A stretch of 64,000 bases of DNA from Polynucleobacter sp. KF022 (GCF_027924105.1 NZ_AP026972.1:992001-1056000), one strand, 5' to 3'. Counted from the first letter of the stretch, positions 43,850 to 52,915 are shown. The notes: generated by a model not told the origin, from the letters alone. A program made the numbers and translations.

Positions 43850-44866
43850 TTAGTTCTTAGTTTGGTCAACCAATTTGTTCTTCGCAATCCAAGGCATCAT
43901 AGCGCGCAATTTAGCGCCAACCACTTCGATGTCATGCTCTGCATTCAAACGACGACGTGAAATCAAAGTAGGCGCACCTGCTTTGTTTTCCAAGATGAAG
44001 CTCTTTGCGTACTCACCAGTTTGAATATCTTTCAAGCACTGACGCATTGCATTCTTAGTGTCTTCTGTAACAACGCGTGGGCCAGTGACATACTCACCGT
44101 ACTCAGCATTATTAGAGATTGAATAGTTCATGTTGGCGATACCACCTTCGTAGATCAAGTCAACGATCAACTTGAGCTCATGCAAGCACTCGAAGTAAGC
44201 CATCTCAGGAGCGTAACCAGCCTCAACCAAAGTTTCAAAACCAGCCTTGATCAACTCAACAGCGCCACCACAAAGAACAGCCTGTTCACCGAACAAGTCA
44301 GTTTCAGTTTCTTCGCGGAAGTTGGTTTCGATGATGCCAGCACGGCCACCGCCGTTAGCAGTTGCATATGACAAAGCAACATCGCGCGCTGAACCAGATT
44401 TATCTTGGTAAACGGCGATCAAATGAGGAACACCGCCACCTTGTGCGTATGTGCCACGAACAGTGTGACCAGGCGCTTTCGGAGCGATCATGATGACATC
44501 CAAATCAGCACGTGGCTGAACTTGACCGTAGTGAACGTTAAAGCCGTGAGCAAAAGCAAGGGCAGCGCCCTGCTTGATATTGCCGTGAACTTCCTTGTTG
44601 TAAACATCAGCGATTTGCTCATCAGGCAACAACATCATAACTACGTCTGCGTCTTTAACAGCTTCGCCAACTTCTTTTACTGTCAAGCCAGCATTTGCGG
44701 CTTTGCTCCAGGAAGCGCCATCTTTACGCAAACCAACGGTAACGTTAACGCCAGAATCTTTGAGGTTCAATGCGTGCGCGTGACCTTGTGAACCATAACC
44801 AATGATGGTGACTTTCTTGCCCTTAATAAGGGACAAATCAGCGTCTTTATCGTAAAAAACTTTCAT
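43850..44866 (-). CDS. ilvC: Ketol-acid reductoisomerase (NADP+)
   Basis: This class I enzyme of valine and isoleucine synthesis isomerises and reduces acetolactate or acetohydroxybutyrate, 338 residues. The Rossmann motif is VTIIGYGSQGHAHALNLKDSG. The metal and substrate sites include AHGFNVHYGQV, ETDLFGEQAVLCGG and AYFECLHELKLIVDLIYEGG. It follows ilvH by 50 bases, completing ilvBHC. Confidence 0.98.
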   Translation of the reverse strand: MKVFYDKDADLSLIKGKKVTIIGYGSQGHAHALNLKDSGVNVTVGLRKDGASWSKAANAGLTVKEVGEAVKDADVVMMLLPDEQIADVYNKEVHGNIKQGAALAFAHGFNVHYGQVQPRADLDVIMIAPKAPGHTVRGTYAQGGGVPHLIAVYQDKSGSARDVALSYATANGGGRAGIIETNFREETETDLFGEQAVLCGGAVELIKAGFETLVEAGYAPEMAYFECLHELKLIVDLIYEGGIANMNYSISNNAEYGEYVTGPRVVTEDTKNAMRQCLKDIQTGEYAKSFILENKAGAPTLISRRRLNAEHDIEVVGAKLRAMMPWIAKNKLVDQTKN

Positions 44867-44916
44867 GCTCTTTCCTTGTATTGAAAATGTAATTAATGCA
44901 GTAATTAGTTAAAAAA

Positions 44917-45408
44917 TTAAACCTTGAGGATGCGTTCTCCGCGACCAATTCCGGAACCGCCAGAGCGGACAGTTTCCAAAATCGATGCGCGATCGATCGA
45001 ATCAATAAAGGCATCCAACTTGGCACCATCACCCGTTAACTCAATGGTGTAACTCTTGTCTGTCACATCAATAATGCGACCACGGAAGATATCGGTTGTA
45101 CGCTTAAGCTCTTCACGCTCTTTACCTACAGCGCGCACCTTGATCATCATGAGCTCGCGCTCAATATGAGGACCTTCACTCAAATCAAATACCTTAACAA
45201 CCTCAACCAAGCGGTTTAAGTGTTTAGTGATTTGCTCAATGACATCGTCGGAACCAAAGGTAACGATAGTCATACGGGACAAAGATGGATCTTCAGTTGG
45301 CGCCACACTTAAAGTATCAATGTTGTAACCGCGCGCAGAAAAAAGACCTACAACGCGTGACAATGCGCCCGGCTCGTTCTCAATCAGTACAGAAATAATA
45401 TGGCGCAT
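44917..45408 (-). CDS. ilvH: Acetolactate synthase small (regulatory) subunit
   Basis: This regulatory subunit gives valine feedback sensitivity to IlvB, 163 residues. It has an N-terminal ACT domain (SVLIENEPGALSRVVGLFSARGYNIDTLSV) and the C-terminal ALS small-subunit domain (DVTDKSYTIELTGDGAKLDAFI). Its start shares one base with the ilvB stop, so the two subunits are probably made in a coupled way. Confidence 0.97.
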   Translation of the reverse strand: MRHIISVLIENEPGALSRVVGLFSARGYNIDTLSVAPTEDPSLSRMTIVTFGSDDVIEQITKHLNRLVEVVKVFDLSEGPHIERELMMIKVRAVGKEREELKRTTDIFRGRIIDVTDKSYTIELTGDGAKLDAFIDSIDRASILETVRSGGSGIGRGERILKV

Positions 45409-47195
45409 TAGAGATCCTCACTACCCAAAAGCATTTCAGTAATACCCTTACCTGCTTGAACCATAGGCCAAACGTTTTCTTCTGGGTCAGTCTGGAAATC
45501 CATAAATACAGTGCGATCTTTTAAGCGAATGGCTTCTTTGAGCGCGCCCTCTACATCGGATTTCTTTTCGATGCGCATACCAACGTGCCCATAGGCCTCA
45601 GCCAACTTCACAAAGTCAGGTAATGAATCCATATAAGAGCTGGAATAACGCTTGTTATAAGTCAGTTCTTGCCATTGACGAACCATGCCGAGATAACGGT
45701 TGTTCAGTGATACGATCTTGACCGGGGTGTTGTATTGCTTACAGGTTGATAGCTCCTGGATACACATCTGAATAGAGCCTTCGCCAGTAATAGCAAATAC
45801 ATCCTTATCAGGGAAAGCCTTCTTGATGCCCATAGCGTATGGCAAGCCCACGCCCATAGTTCCTAATCCACCAGAGTTAATCCAACGCCGTGGTTTATCA
45901 AACTTATAGAACTGAGCAGCCCACATTTGATGCTGACCTACGTCAGATGTAATGAATGCATCGCCACCGGTGAGCTCCCATAATTTCTGAACAACGTATT
46001 GCGGCTTCACAATCTGGGAAGCTTCGTCGTATTTCAAGCAATCTTTTTTACGCCACTCATTGATCTGATCCCACCAGGCGGCAACTTTGTCACCATTCTT
46101 GCGTGGACCTGCTGCCTTAATTTGCGCAGTCATCTCAACTAATACTTCTTTGAGATTGCCAACAATAGGAACATCCACCTTAACGCGCTTAGAAATCACG
46201 GAAGGATCGATATCAATATGAATGATTTTGCGTGGATGGCTAGCAAAGTGTGATGTATTTCCAATCACGCGGTCATCAAAGCGCGCACCAATGGCAATCA
46301 ATACATCGCTATGTTGCATTGCCATGTTTGCTTCATATGTTCCATGCATACCGAGCATGCCCACAAACTGTGGGCTGGTGCCAGGGAATCCACCCAAGCC
46401 CATCAAGGTATTGGTCACTGGATAGCCCAAAAGATCAGCGAACTCTTTTAACTCAGCAGCAGCATCGGACAGGATCACGCCACCACCGGTGTAGATGTAT
46501 GGACGCTCTGCCTCTTGCAACAAAGCAACTGCTTTGCGAATCTGGCCGCTATGACCCTTGATAACGGGGTTGTAAGAGCGCATCTCCAGTGTTTCTGGAT
46601 AAACGAACGGGCCTTTAGCCGCTGAGACATCCTTAGGGATATCAATCAACACTGGGCCTGGACGGCCAGTCTGCGCAATATGGAAAGCCTTCTTCAAGAC
46701 CAAAGGAAGATCCTTCACGTCTTTCACTAAGAAGTTGTGCTTAACAACTGGACGAGTAATACCTACGGTGTCTGCTTCTTGGAAAGCATCTTCACCAATT
46801 GCATATGTAGGCACGTTACCGCTGATGATCACCATAGGGATTGAATCGGTATACGCAGTAGCAATACCAGTCACCGCATTGGTTACACCGGGACCTGAAG
46901 TGACCAGCGCTACACCAACCTTACCGGTTGCGCGCGCATAGCCATCGGCCGCATGAACCGCCGCTTGCTCATGGCGAACAAGAATGTGCTCAAACTTGTC
47001 TTGCTTAAAAATTTCGTCATAAATGAAGAGAACGGAACCGCCTGGGTAACCCCATACGTATTCAACACCCTCTTTGTGCAATGCATGAACGAGCATCTCT
47101 GCGCCAATCATTTCTGGAGGCGCTGCATCATTATTTGTATTTGTTGAGTCTTTGTTAGCTTTGCTAGCTAAAAATTCGGCGCTGCTTGTATTCAT
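45408..47195 (-). CDS. ilvB: Acetolactate synthase large (catalytic) subunit
   Basis: This ThDP-dependent enzyme condenses pyruvate with pyruvate or 2-oxobutyrate, 595 residues. The catalytic Glu is in VRHEQAAVHAADGYARATG. The FAD-binding middle domain has LGMHGTYEANMAM, and the ThDP/Mg motif is GEGSIQMCIQELSTC with the NNRYLGMVRQWQ segment. The first 25 residues are a Ser/Asn/Asp-rich extension. An AAGGACG ribosome site lies before the ATG. The leader is about 190 bases to the divergent sigma gene, with a possible -10 (TATAGAAT, minus strand, 47330-47337). No leader peptide rich in Ile, Leu or Val was found there. Confidence 0.97.
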   Translation of the reverse strand: MNTSSAEFLASKANKDSTNTNNDAAPPEMIGAEMLVHALHKEGVEYVWGYPGGSVLFIYDEIFKQDKFEHILVRHEQAAVHAADGYARATGKVGVALVTSGPGVTNAVTGIATAYTDSIPMVIISGNVPTYAIGEDAFQEADTVGITRPVVKHNFLVKDVKDLPLVLKKAFHIAQTGRPGPVLIDIPKDVSAAKGPFVYPETLEMRSYNPVIKGHSGQIRKAVALLQEAERPYIYTGGGVILSDAAAELKEFADLLGYPVTNTLMGLGGFPGTSPQFVGMLGMHGTYEANMAMQHSDVLIAIGARFDDRVIGNTSHFASHPRKIIHIDIDPSVISKRVKVDVPIVGNLKEVLVEMTAQIKAAGPRKNGDKVAAWWDQINEWRKKDCLKYDEASQIVKPQYVVQKLWELTGGDAFITSDVGQHQMWAAQFYKFDKPRRWINSGGLGTMGVGLPYAMGIKKAFPDKDVFAITGEGSIQMCIQELSTCKQYNTPVKIVSLNNRYLGMVRQWQELTYNKRYSSSYMDSLPDFVKLAEAYGHVGMRIEKKSDVEGALKEAIRLKDRTVFMDFQTDPEENVWPMVQAGKGITEMLLGSEDL

Positions 47196-47388
47196 TTTCT
47201 TTCGTCCTTTGCAATTTTCGGCAAAAAATTGATTGGTCTGTTCTGTCTCCTGCTTATGGCCTGAGTTCGAACGGCGCTGCTACCGGAAAAAACCACTTCT
47301 TGAATGAGATTCTAGGTAGTAAGCCCTTTATTCTATAGCAATCCCCTAAAATGGCTGAATTCTTACAGATTTAGGTCTAATCCATTGC

Positions 47389-47958
47389 ATGGCATCAGCC
47401 AAAGAACTATCTGACTTTCTGAGCAGTGTTGAGCAGCGCGCCTTTAAGCAGGCGGTCTACGCTGTGCGTGACGACGATGCTGCGTTAGATATCGTTCAAG
47501 ATGCCATGATCAAGTTGGCCGAAAAATATGGGGATAGACCTGCTGCAGAGCTACCCCTGGTTTTCACCAGAATTTTGCAAAATCGCATTCATGATTGGTT
47601 TAGAAGGCAAAAGGTAAGAAATACCTGGGTCACCCTTTTTTCCAATATGGGCAAAAAAGCCGATGAAAGCGATGATTTTGACCCCCTGGAGTCCCTATCA
47701 GCTCCCGATGACAGTGAAATTCACCAAGATGGGGCTCAAAAGCTTGAAAATAGTCAGCTGTTACAGGCTCTGGAGTCAGAAATATCTAAATTGCCTGTAC
47801 GTCAACGAGAAGCCTTCCTGATGCGTTATTGGGATGAGCTAAGTATTACTGAGACGGCACTGGCAATGCATTGTAGTGAAGGTAGCGTCAAAACCCACTG
47901 TTCTAGGGCCACCCAGACATTAGCTAAAGCATTGAAATTAAAAGGAATTACGCTGTGA
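47389..47958 (+). CDS. RNA polymerase sigma factor, ECF (sigma-70 family)
   Basis: This predicted alternative sigma factor has 189 residues. The sigma-2 region is DAALDIVQDAMIKLAEKYGD and FTRILQNRIHDWFRRQK. A poorly conserved acidic linker with DESDDFDPLESLSAPDD follows. The sigma-4 helix-turn-helix is LPVRQREAFLMRYWDELS to MHCSEGSVKTHCSRATQTL. It lacks regions 1.1 and 3, as ECF factors do. It overlaps the DUF3619 gene by four bases, and that product may be its membrane-bound partner. The target promoters are unknown. Confidence 0.92.
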   Translation: MASAKELSDFLSSVEQRAFKQAVYAVRDDDAALDIVQDAMIKLAEKYGDRPAAELPLVFTRILQNRIHDWFRRQKVRNTWVTLFSNMGKKADESDDFDPLESLSAPDDSEIHQDGAQKLENSQLLQALESEISKLPVRQREAFLMRYWDELSITETALAMHCSEGSVKTHCSRATQTLAKALKLKGITL

Positions 47959-48413
47959 AACACTTTGATGACCAATTTACCCAGACTGAAGTCGACCAAT
48001 TTGGCCAGGCTAGCGCTGCCCTGCTTCGTCAAAGCACTCAGAACATTCCGCAGAGTATTAAGGATCGCCTGTATTCAGCGCGAATGAAGGCTCTATCCGT
48101 CAAAAAACCAGAAAAAGTACGTATTCAGAAACAGGTGTTGGCTGGCACCTCTCGGAACTGGACTTCTGGATCCAATGGGGTTTGGGATACCGTAGGTTGG
48201 ATGGCCCCCCTCGTGGTTTTAGTGTTTGGTCTGATTGGTATTGCCCAGTGGCAAGATGACTCCCGCATTAATGACATCGCCGAAGTTGATGCCGCTTTGT
48301 TATCCGATGACGTTCCACCAGATGCCTATGCTGACAGTGGCTTTATGGCGTTTCTTAAAAATGGTCCTTTATCTGAGTCAGATAACTCATCAGACTCTAT
48401 CCAAAGCAAATAA
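47955..48413 (+). CDS. DUF3619 family membrane protein (possible anti-sigma factor)
   Basis: This protein of 152 residues has a cytoplasmic N-terminus of about 75 residues, one membrane helix (VGWMAPLVVLVFGLIGIAQW, about 78-97) and a short acidic periplasmic tail. DUF3619 is a family of unknown function. The topology and the gene overlap with an ECF sigma factor suggest an anti-sigma role, but the classical zinc anti-sigma motif (HxxxCxxC) is absent. The start is the GTG at 47955, overlapping the sigma stop codon by four bases (GTGA), so synthesis of the two is probably coupled. Confidence 0.8.
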   Translation: MKHFDDQFTQTEVDQFGQASAALLRQSTQNIPQSIKDRLYSARMKALSVKKPEKVRIQKQVLAGTSRNWTSGSNGVWDTVGWMAPLVVLVFGLIGIAQWQDDSRINDIAEVDAALLSDDVPPDAYADSGFMAFLKNGPLSESDNSSDSIQSK

Positions 48414-48439
48414 TCCTGACTCATTTGACGTCATCAATA

Positions 48440-49060
48440 ATGAGAACGAATGCGGTTGGCAACCTTGCGCTAATAGTCGCCTTGCTGGTCACTCCAGTGA
48501 GTTATGTACTTGCGCAAGCTCAACCCAATAGTCCACCCGGCAAAGTTGCAGCCCTCCCTGAAAAAAAGCCTGACGGCACATGGGAAGGCTTAAAGCCGGC
48601 TCAACAGAAAATACTTGCGCCACTTGAAAGCGATTGGGATTACATGCTTCCCGAAAGCCGTAAAAGATGGACGTATATTGCAAATATCTACCCAAAAATG
48701 AGTGCTCAAGATCAAGAACGTCTTCAGTCTCGCATGGCTAGCTGGTCTAATCTCTCCCAGAAGGAGCGACGTATTGCGCGTGAAAATTATCTTGCTAGCT
48801 TGAAGTTTCCGGCCGAGAAAAAAGCAGAGGCATGGAGCGCTTACCAAAAGCTTAGTGATGAGCAAAAAAAGAAGCTTGCTGAATCAGTCACCAAAAAAAG
48901 GCAAACCGCTGTCAGTGCGCCAACCCTTCAGCAACATCCCATCTCTTCAACCGTTACGCTACCTGCTCCAGCGGTAGCGACTCCCACCACACCCATACCA
49001 TTAGCCTTACCAGCAGAAGAGTCAATACCTGATGCCGAAAGCAATCAGCCTAACAATTGA
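48440..49060 (+). CDS. DUF3106 family exported protein
   Basis: This predicted periplasmic protein of about 206 residues begins with a signal peptide (LALIVALLVTPVSYVLAQAQ). The mature part is charged and helical, with a repeating pattern of Trp and Leu spaced about 20 residues (for example LESDWDYML, KRWTYIANIYPKM, ASWSNLSQKERR, EAWSAYQKLSDEQ). This recalls the LTxxQ/CpxP-like helical sensors, though no homology is claimed. The tail from about residue 150 is Pro/Ala/Thr-rich. The ATG at 48440 is preferred to an upstream TTG at 48425; neither has a clear ribosome site. It lies between DUF3619 and RDD genes. Function unknown. Confidence 0.8.
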   Translation: MRTNAVGNLALIVALLVTPVSYVLAQAQPNSPPGKVAALPEKKPDGTWEGLKPAQQKILAPLESDWDYMLPESRKRWTYIANIYPKMSAQDQERLQSRMASWSNLSQKERRIARENYLASLKFPAEKKAEAWSAYQKLSDEQKKKLAESVTKKRQTAVSAPTLQQHPISSTVTLPAPAVATPTTPIPLALPAEESIPDAESNQPNN

Positions 49061-49069
49061 TTTGCTCAT

Positions 49070-49606
49070 ATGACGCCAGCTGAACTGAACGCATTACCCT
49101 CCCCTCAATTTTGGCGTCGAGTTTCATGCTGCCTCTATGAACAGCTCGTTTTACTGGGTGTCATTGCTTTTACTTTTTTATTACCCAACCTTGGGTTAGG
49201 CATTCTTTTTGGCATTTCATTGCCTAGCTGGCTGACTTTTCTTTACCTCTATGCAGTCTTAGGAATTTATTTTGTTTGGTATTGGACCAAGTCTGGTCAG
49301 ACGCTTGCCATGCAAACATGGCGTGTTCGTATCATTGGTCGCGGTGGTTACACCCTCACCAAACGACAAGCCTTCTGGCGTTACATCTATGGCTCTCTAT
49401 GGTTAATTCCTTGCGTGATATTGCAATGGGCATTTCATTTGGAGAAGTGGCAAATTATCGAGATGCTCTTTGCGGTAGCCCTATTTATTTGGCCATTGAG
49501 TATTTATTTAGACCGTCAAAATAAATTACTTCGACAAAGTCTGCCAGATCGATTGGCTGGTACGCGCTTAGTTGAGCTTCCTAAGAACCTAGTAACCTTG
49601 ACCTAA
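49070..49606 (+). CDS. RDD family integral membrane protein
   Basis: This inner-membrane protein of 178 residues has four predicted helices. The RDD-type core is FWRRVSCCLYEQLVLLGVIAF followed by TLAMQTWRVRIIGRGGYTLT and the C-terminal SLPDRLAGTRLVELPK. RDD proteins are of uncertain function, and some may be transporters. It lies nine bases after the DUF3106 gene and closes the sigma-factor cluster. Confidence 0.85.
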   Translation: MTPAELNALPSPQFWRRVSCCLYEQLVLLGVIAFTFLLPNLGLGILFGISLPSWLTFLYLYAVLGIYFVWYWTKSGQTLAMQTWRVRIIGRGGYTLTKRQAFWRYIYGSLWLIPCVILQWAFHLEKWQIIEMLFAVALFIWPLSIYLDRQNKLLRQSLPDRLAGTRLVELPKNLVTLT

Positions 49607-49616
49607 GAACTTGGTC

Positions 49617-52103
49617 TTAGGCTTCACGTAAACATTCAATCGCGGTTGCCTTCTGAATCCTCTTCTGGAAGCGATATCCAGAAGCTAGGCAGGAGATGAT
49701 TCCAAAGCCAATCCCCATCAATAGAGCCTCGCCAAATGCATTGAATTGGATCTCCACCACATAACGGCCCAAGGCCCAAGCAGCCATTCCAGCGGCAAGA
49801 CCAGCCAACGCACCAGATAAAAGACCAATCATGAGCAACTCAATATTGGCAATATTAGATAAGGTAATTCGAGAAGCTCCTAAAGCTTTTAATAAGGCAG
49901 CGTTTTTATAGCGCTCATCTTGGGTGGCTGCAATGGCAGACATTAAAACCAAAATTGCAGCAATGACAGTGAATGCCAATAGCAATCCTAAGACGGAAGA
50001 GAGTTTATTCAGTACTTCCTGAATTTGCTGCAAGGAAGCCGATACGTCCACAATCGTTAGGTTGGGATAAGCTTGGCTCAACTGAAAATCCAGAGACTCT
50101 TGTTTGGGTGCTTGATAGTAGGAAGTAATCCATGACTGCGGTAATGCCTGTAACTGAGCGGCAGGCATGATGACAAAGAAGTTCACCCGCATGGAGCCCC
50201 AATCCAATTTGCGCAATGAGGTAATCGGGGCAGTTATTTTTTCTCCTGCCACCTCAAACGTGAGCTGGTCGCCCAATTTCAATTTCAAGGTCTTGGCTAT
50301 ACCTGTTTCCATCGAAATCTGTGGTGCATCACCCTCTATCCATTTACCAGTCAACAGTTGATTTCCTGGTGGCATTTGATCCGTGTAAGACAAATTGAAC
50401 TCGCGATCTACAAGACGCCTTGCATTTTCTTCTGTGTAACTGTTTGGCGTAACGTCTTTGCCATTGATCTCCGTTAAGCGACCTCTCACCATTGGATAAA
50501 ACTGGGGAGCTAATACACCTGCGTCTTGCAAAGATTGTGTAAGGCCTCGCTTTTGATCTTCTTGCACGTTAATCATGAAGCGATTCGGTGCGTCGGCAGG
50601 AATATTGCCTTGCCATGCACTCAAGAAATCTGCGCGCAATAAAAGAACCAATAGAAGCGCCATCAAAGCTATTCCAAGGGCGGTAATTTGGACGACTGCT
50701 AATCCCGTTCTACGACCCTGGGAGAGAATGACAAAGCTCAAAGCAAAGCGTTTAGTAGGTATTGAGCAAATCAGCCTTAAAATGCCCCAAGAGACAAAAC
50801 TGAAGATCACAATGGCAGCAGCAAAGCTCAGGCTAGTCCATAAGGCCAACTTCCAATCACGCGCTGCCATCATAATCAGCACAGCTGCTGCTGCCAATCC
50901 AAAAGTCGCCGTCCAAAATGTGGAGACATCAACACCATCAAATTCCTTTCGAATCAAACGAATTGGCGAAACCTTGACCAGGCGAAATATAGCGGGACCC
51001 GCAAAGCCAAACAGTAAACACCAGGCAACCAGAATGCTCCAAAAGACAGGCCATAGTGATACCTGCGGCAATTCTGATATGACCAAGTTACCCAAGAGCA
51101 ACGTTAAGACGTATTGACCGAAATAGCCCAGCAGCGAACCCAAAATAGCCGCAATCAGACCCAGAGTTAAAAGTGTTTGGCCCTGACGCATCAGGATGGC
51201 ATTGGACTTGGCTCCTAAGCATTTGAGAACCGCACATGCATCCGCTTGTTTACGCGTGTAGCGATGCGCAGATAAGGCAATAGCAACGGCAGCTACCATC
51301 GCTGTCAGTAAGGCGATCAAGGATAGAAAACGATCGGCACGTTCCAGTGTTTTGCGCATCATGGGCTGAGCGTTCTCTAAGGTTTCAATACGCACACCCT
51401 TTAGCGCTTCTTTCTCAATATATTGAGTTGCCCATGCTCCATACGCAGCAATTTGCCCGTCTGATCCAGCAAGCAATAATCGATAAGTCACCCGACTACC
51501 AAGACCAATCAAACCAGTTGAGCTTAAATCAGTCAGCGACATCATCACTCGAGGAGCAAAATTCATAAAGCCTGCACCTCGATCAAGCTCACGCTCTATG
51601 ACTCCGCCAATGACAAAAATTTTGTCGCCAAGCCGGATGGAGTCACCTTCTTTTGCAGCTAAGCTAGCTAACATGGCAGGATCAACCCATACAACACCTT
51701 GTTGGGGCCCAGAGCTGAGTGTGTTGCTGCTGGCTACCGACTGAACACGCAATGATCCGCGTAAGGGGTATTGAGGACTAACCGCTTTTAGGGATGCGAG
51801 TTTGCTATTTGCACCAACAGTAGCCATGCTGGGAAACACCACTGTTTGCGCAATCTTTAAATTCTTGCTTTGGGCTTCCTCTAGAAACAAGCTAGGTAAA
51901 GGCTGATCAGAAACTATCAGCAAGTCTGATGCCAAGAGTTGACGAGCGTCGAATGCAAACGCTCTTTGCATGCGATCCGCCAAAAAACTCACACTAGAAA
52001 GTGCTGTAACGGATAGTGTTAACGCGACAAACAACCAAGCTAATTCAGTTGAGCGCAAAGCACGCTTCAGATCACTGAAGAAGCGAAGTATCAATTGACT
52101 CAA
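49617..52103 (-). CDS. FtsX-like ABC transporter permease (YbbP type)
   Basis: This large inner-membrane protein of 828 residues has two FtsX-type halves. The first membrane block (about 265-375 and on to 490) includes ALTAMVAAVAIALSAHRYTRKQADACAVLKCLGA, and the C-terminal block (about 715-825) includes QDERYKNAALLKALGASR. A long periplasmic region follows the first helix. In other genomes a YbbA-like ATPase partners it; none is encoded here. Its start overlaps the SDR gene stop by four bases. It is convergent with the RDD gene. Confidence 0.9.
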   Translation of the reverse strand: MSQLILRFFSDLKRALRSTELAWLFVALTLSVTALSSVSFLADRMQRAFAFDARQLLASDLLIVSDQPLPSLFLEEAQSKNLKIAQTVVFPSMATVGANSKLASLKAVSPQYPLRGSLRVQSVASSNTLSSGPQQGVVWVDPAMLASLAAKEGDSIRLGDKIFVIGGVIERELDRGAGFMNFAPRVMMSLTDLSSTGLIGLGSRVTYRLLLAGSDGQIAAYGAWATQYIEKEALKGVRIETLENAQPMMRKTLERADRFLSLIALLTAMVAAVAIALSAHRYTRKQADACAVLKCLGAKSNAILMRQGQTLLTLGLIAAILGSLLGYFGQYVLTLLLGNLVISELPQVSLWPVFWSILVAWCLLFGFAGPAIFRLVKVSPIRLIRKEFDGVDVSTFWTATFGLAAAAVLIMMAARDWKLALWTSLSFAAAIVIFSFVSWGILRLICSIPTKRFALSFVILSQGRRTGLAVVQITALGIALMALLLVLLLRADFLSAWQGNIPADAPNRFMINVQEDQKRGLTQSLQDAGVLAPQFYPMVRGRLTEINGKDVTPNSYTEENARRLVDREFNLSYTDQMPPGNQLLTGKWIEGDAPQISMETGIAKTLKLKLGDQLTFEVAGEKITAPITSLRKLDWGSMRVNFFVIMPAAQLQALPQSWITSYYQAPKQESLDFQLSQAYPNLTIVDVSASLQQIQEVLNKLSSVLGLLLAFTVIAAILVLMSAIAATQDERYKNAALLKALGASRITLSNIANIELLMIGLLSGALAGLAAGMAAWALGRYVVEIQFNAFGEALLMGIGFGIISCLASGYRFQKRIQKATAIECLREA

Positions 52104-52885
52104 ATCGCCTGAATTTGACCGCCATCAACACGCATGACAGTGCCTGTAATAAAGGATGCGTTTTGACTAGCTAAAAATGCCGCGGTATCGCCGTATTCCT
52201 TAGGGTCTCCATAACGTCCCATCGGAATCTGACTCAAGCTGAGCTTCACCACATCCTCGTAGCTTCTGTTCTCCCGTTTTGCTCGAGCTTCATCGAGCTG
52301 ACGCAGGCGATCTGTCGCCACCCTGCCCGGCATGATGATGTTGACAGTAATGCCATCGGCGGCTACTTCAGCTGCTAAGGTCTTGGACCAAGCTAGGAGA
52401 GCGGCACGCAATGTATTGGAGATAGCTAAATTTTTGATAGGTGCAATCGCGCCTGAAGTGGTGCTGGTAATAATGCGACCCCATTTACGTTGGCGCATAC
52501 CAGGCAATACTCGATCTGTAATGGCGATTAACGAAAGCACCATATCGTTAAAGCTCTTTTGCCATAGTGCCGGATCTTGGCCGGCCGCTGGTGTTGGTGG
52601 CGGACCACCAGTGTTGTTAATAAGGATGTCAATTGGCCCTAATTCTTTTTCTACCTTGGTGATCAAAGAATCAATGACTGATAAATCCGACAAATCCCAG
52701 TTAAGTGCCAATGCTTTACCGCCAGCAGCCTCAATTAACTTAACAGACTCCTGTAAGCCTTCAGCATTGCGTCCAGTGACAGCCACTTTCACGCCCTCAC
52801 GTGCCAGCGATACTGCCATGGCTTGACCTAAGCCACGACTTGATGCCATCACTAAGGCGACCTTCCCCTGAATTCCTAAATCCAT
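52100..52885 (-). CDS. Atypical short-chain dehydrogenase/reductase family protein
   Basis: This 261-residue Rossmann-fold protein follows the classical SDR layout: the nucleotide motif VALVMASSRGLGQAMA, the NNTGGP motif near 90 (in place of NNAG), and the C-terminal ITGTVMRVDGGQ. The catalytic YxxxK is replaced by SNTLR at about residues 156-160, while a Ser-rich segment (STTSG) remains before it. Catalysis by the usual mechanism is therefore doubtful. The nucleotide motif also lacks the first Gly of TGxxxGxG. It follows the Bug gene by 30 bases and overlaps the permease gene. Confidence 0.85.
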   Translation of the reverse strand: MDLGIQGKVALVMASSRGLGQAMAVSLAREGVKVAVTGRNAEGLQESVKLIEAAGGKALALNWDLSDLSVIDSLITKVEKELGPIDILINNTGGPPPTPAAGQDPALWQKSFNDMVLSLIAITDRVLPGMRQRKWGRIITSTTSGAIAPIKNLAISNTLRAALLAWSKTLAAEVAADGITVNIIMPGRVATDRLRQLDEARAKRENRSYEDVVKLSLSQIPMGRYGDPKEYGDTAAFLASQNASFITGTVMRVDGGQIQAI

Positions 52886-52915
52886 GTTGTCTCCAAAAAC
52901 TAATTTTTATATTTT

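Noticed and set aside
47212..47231. A/T-rich inverted repeat near the ilvB ribosome site
   Set aside because: The seven arms are nearly all A and T, so pairing is weak, and no leader peptide or alternative pairing supports an attenuator here.
49602..49621. Seven-base inverted repeat across the two stop codons of the RDD and FtsX-type genes
   Set aside because: It is symmetrical and overlaps both stops, but lacks a T-tract on both strands; it may be chance in a short convergent junction.
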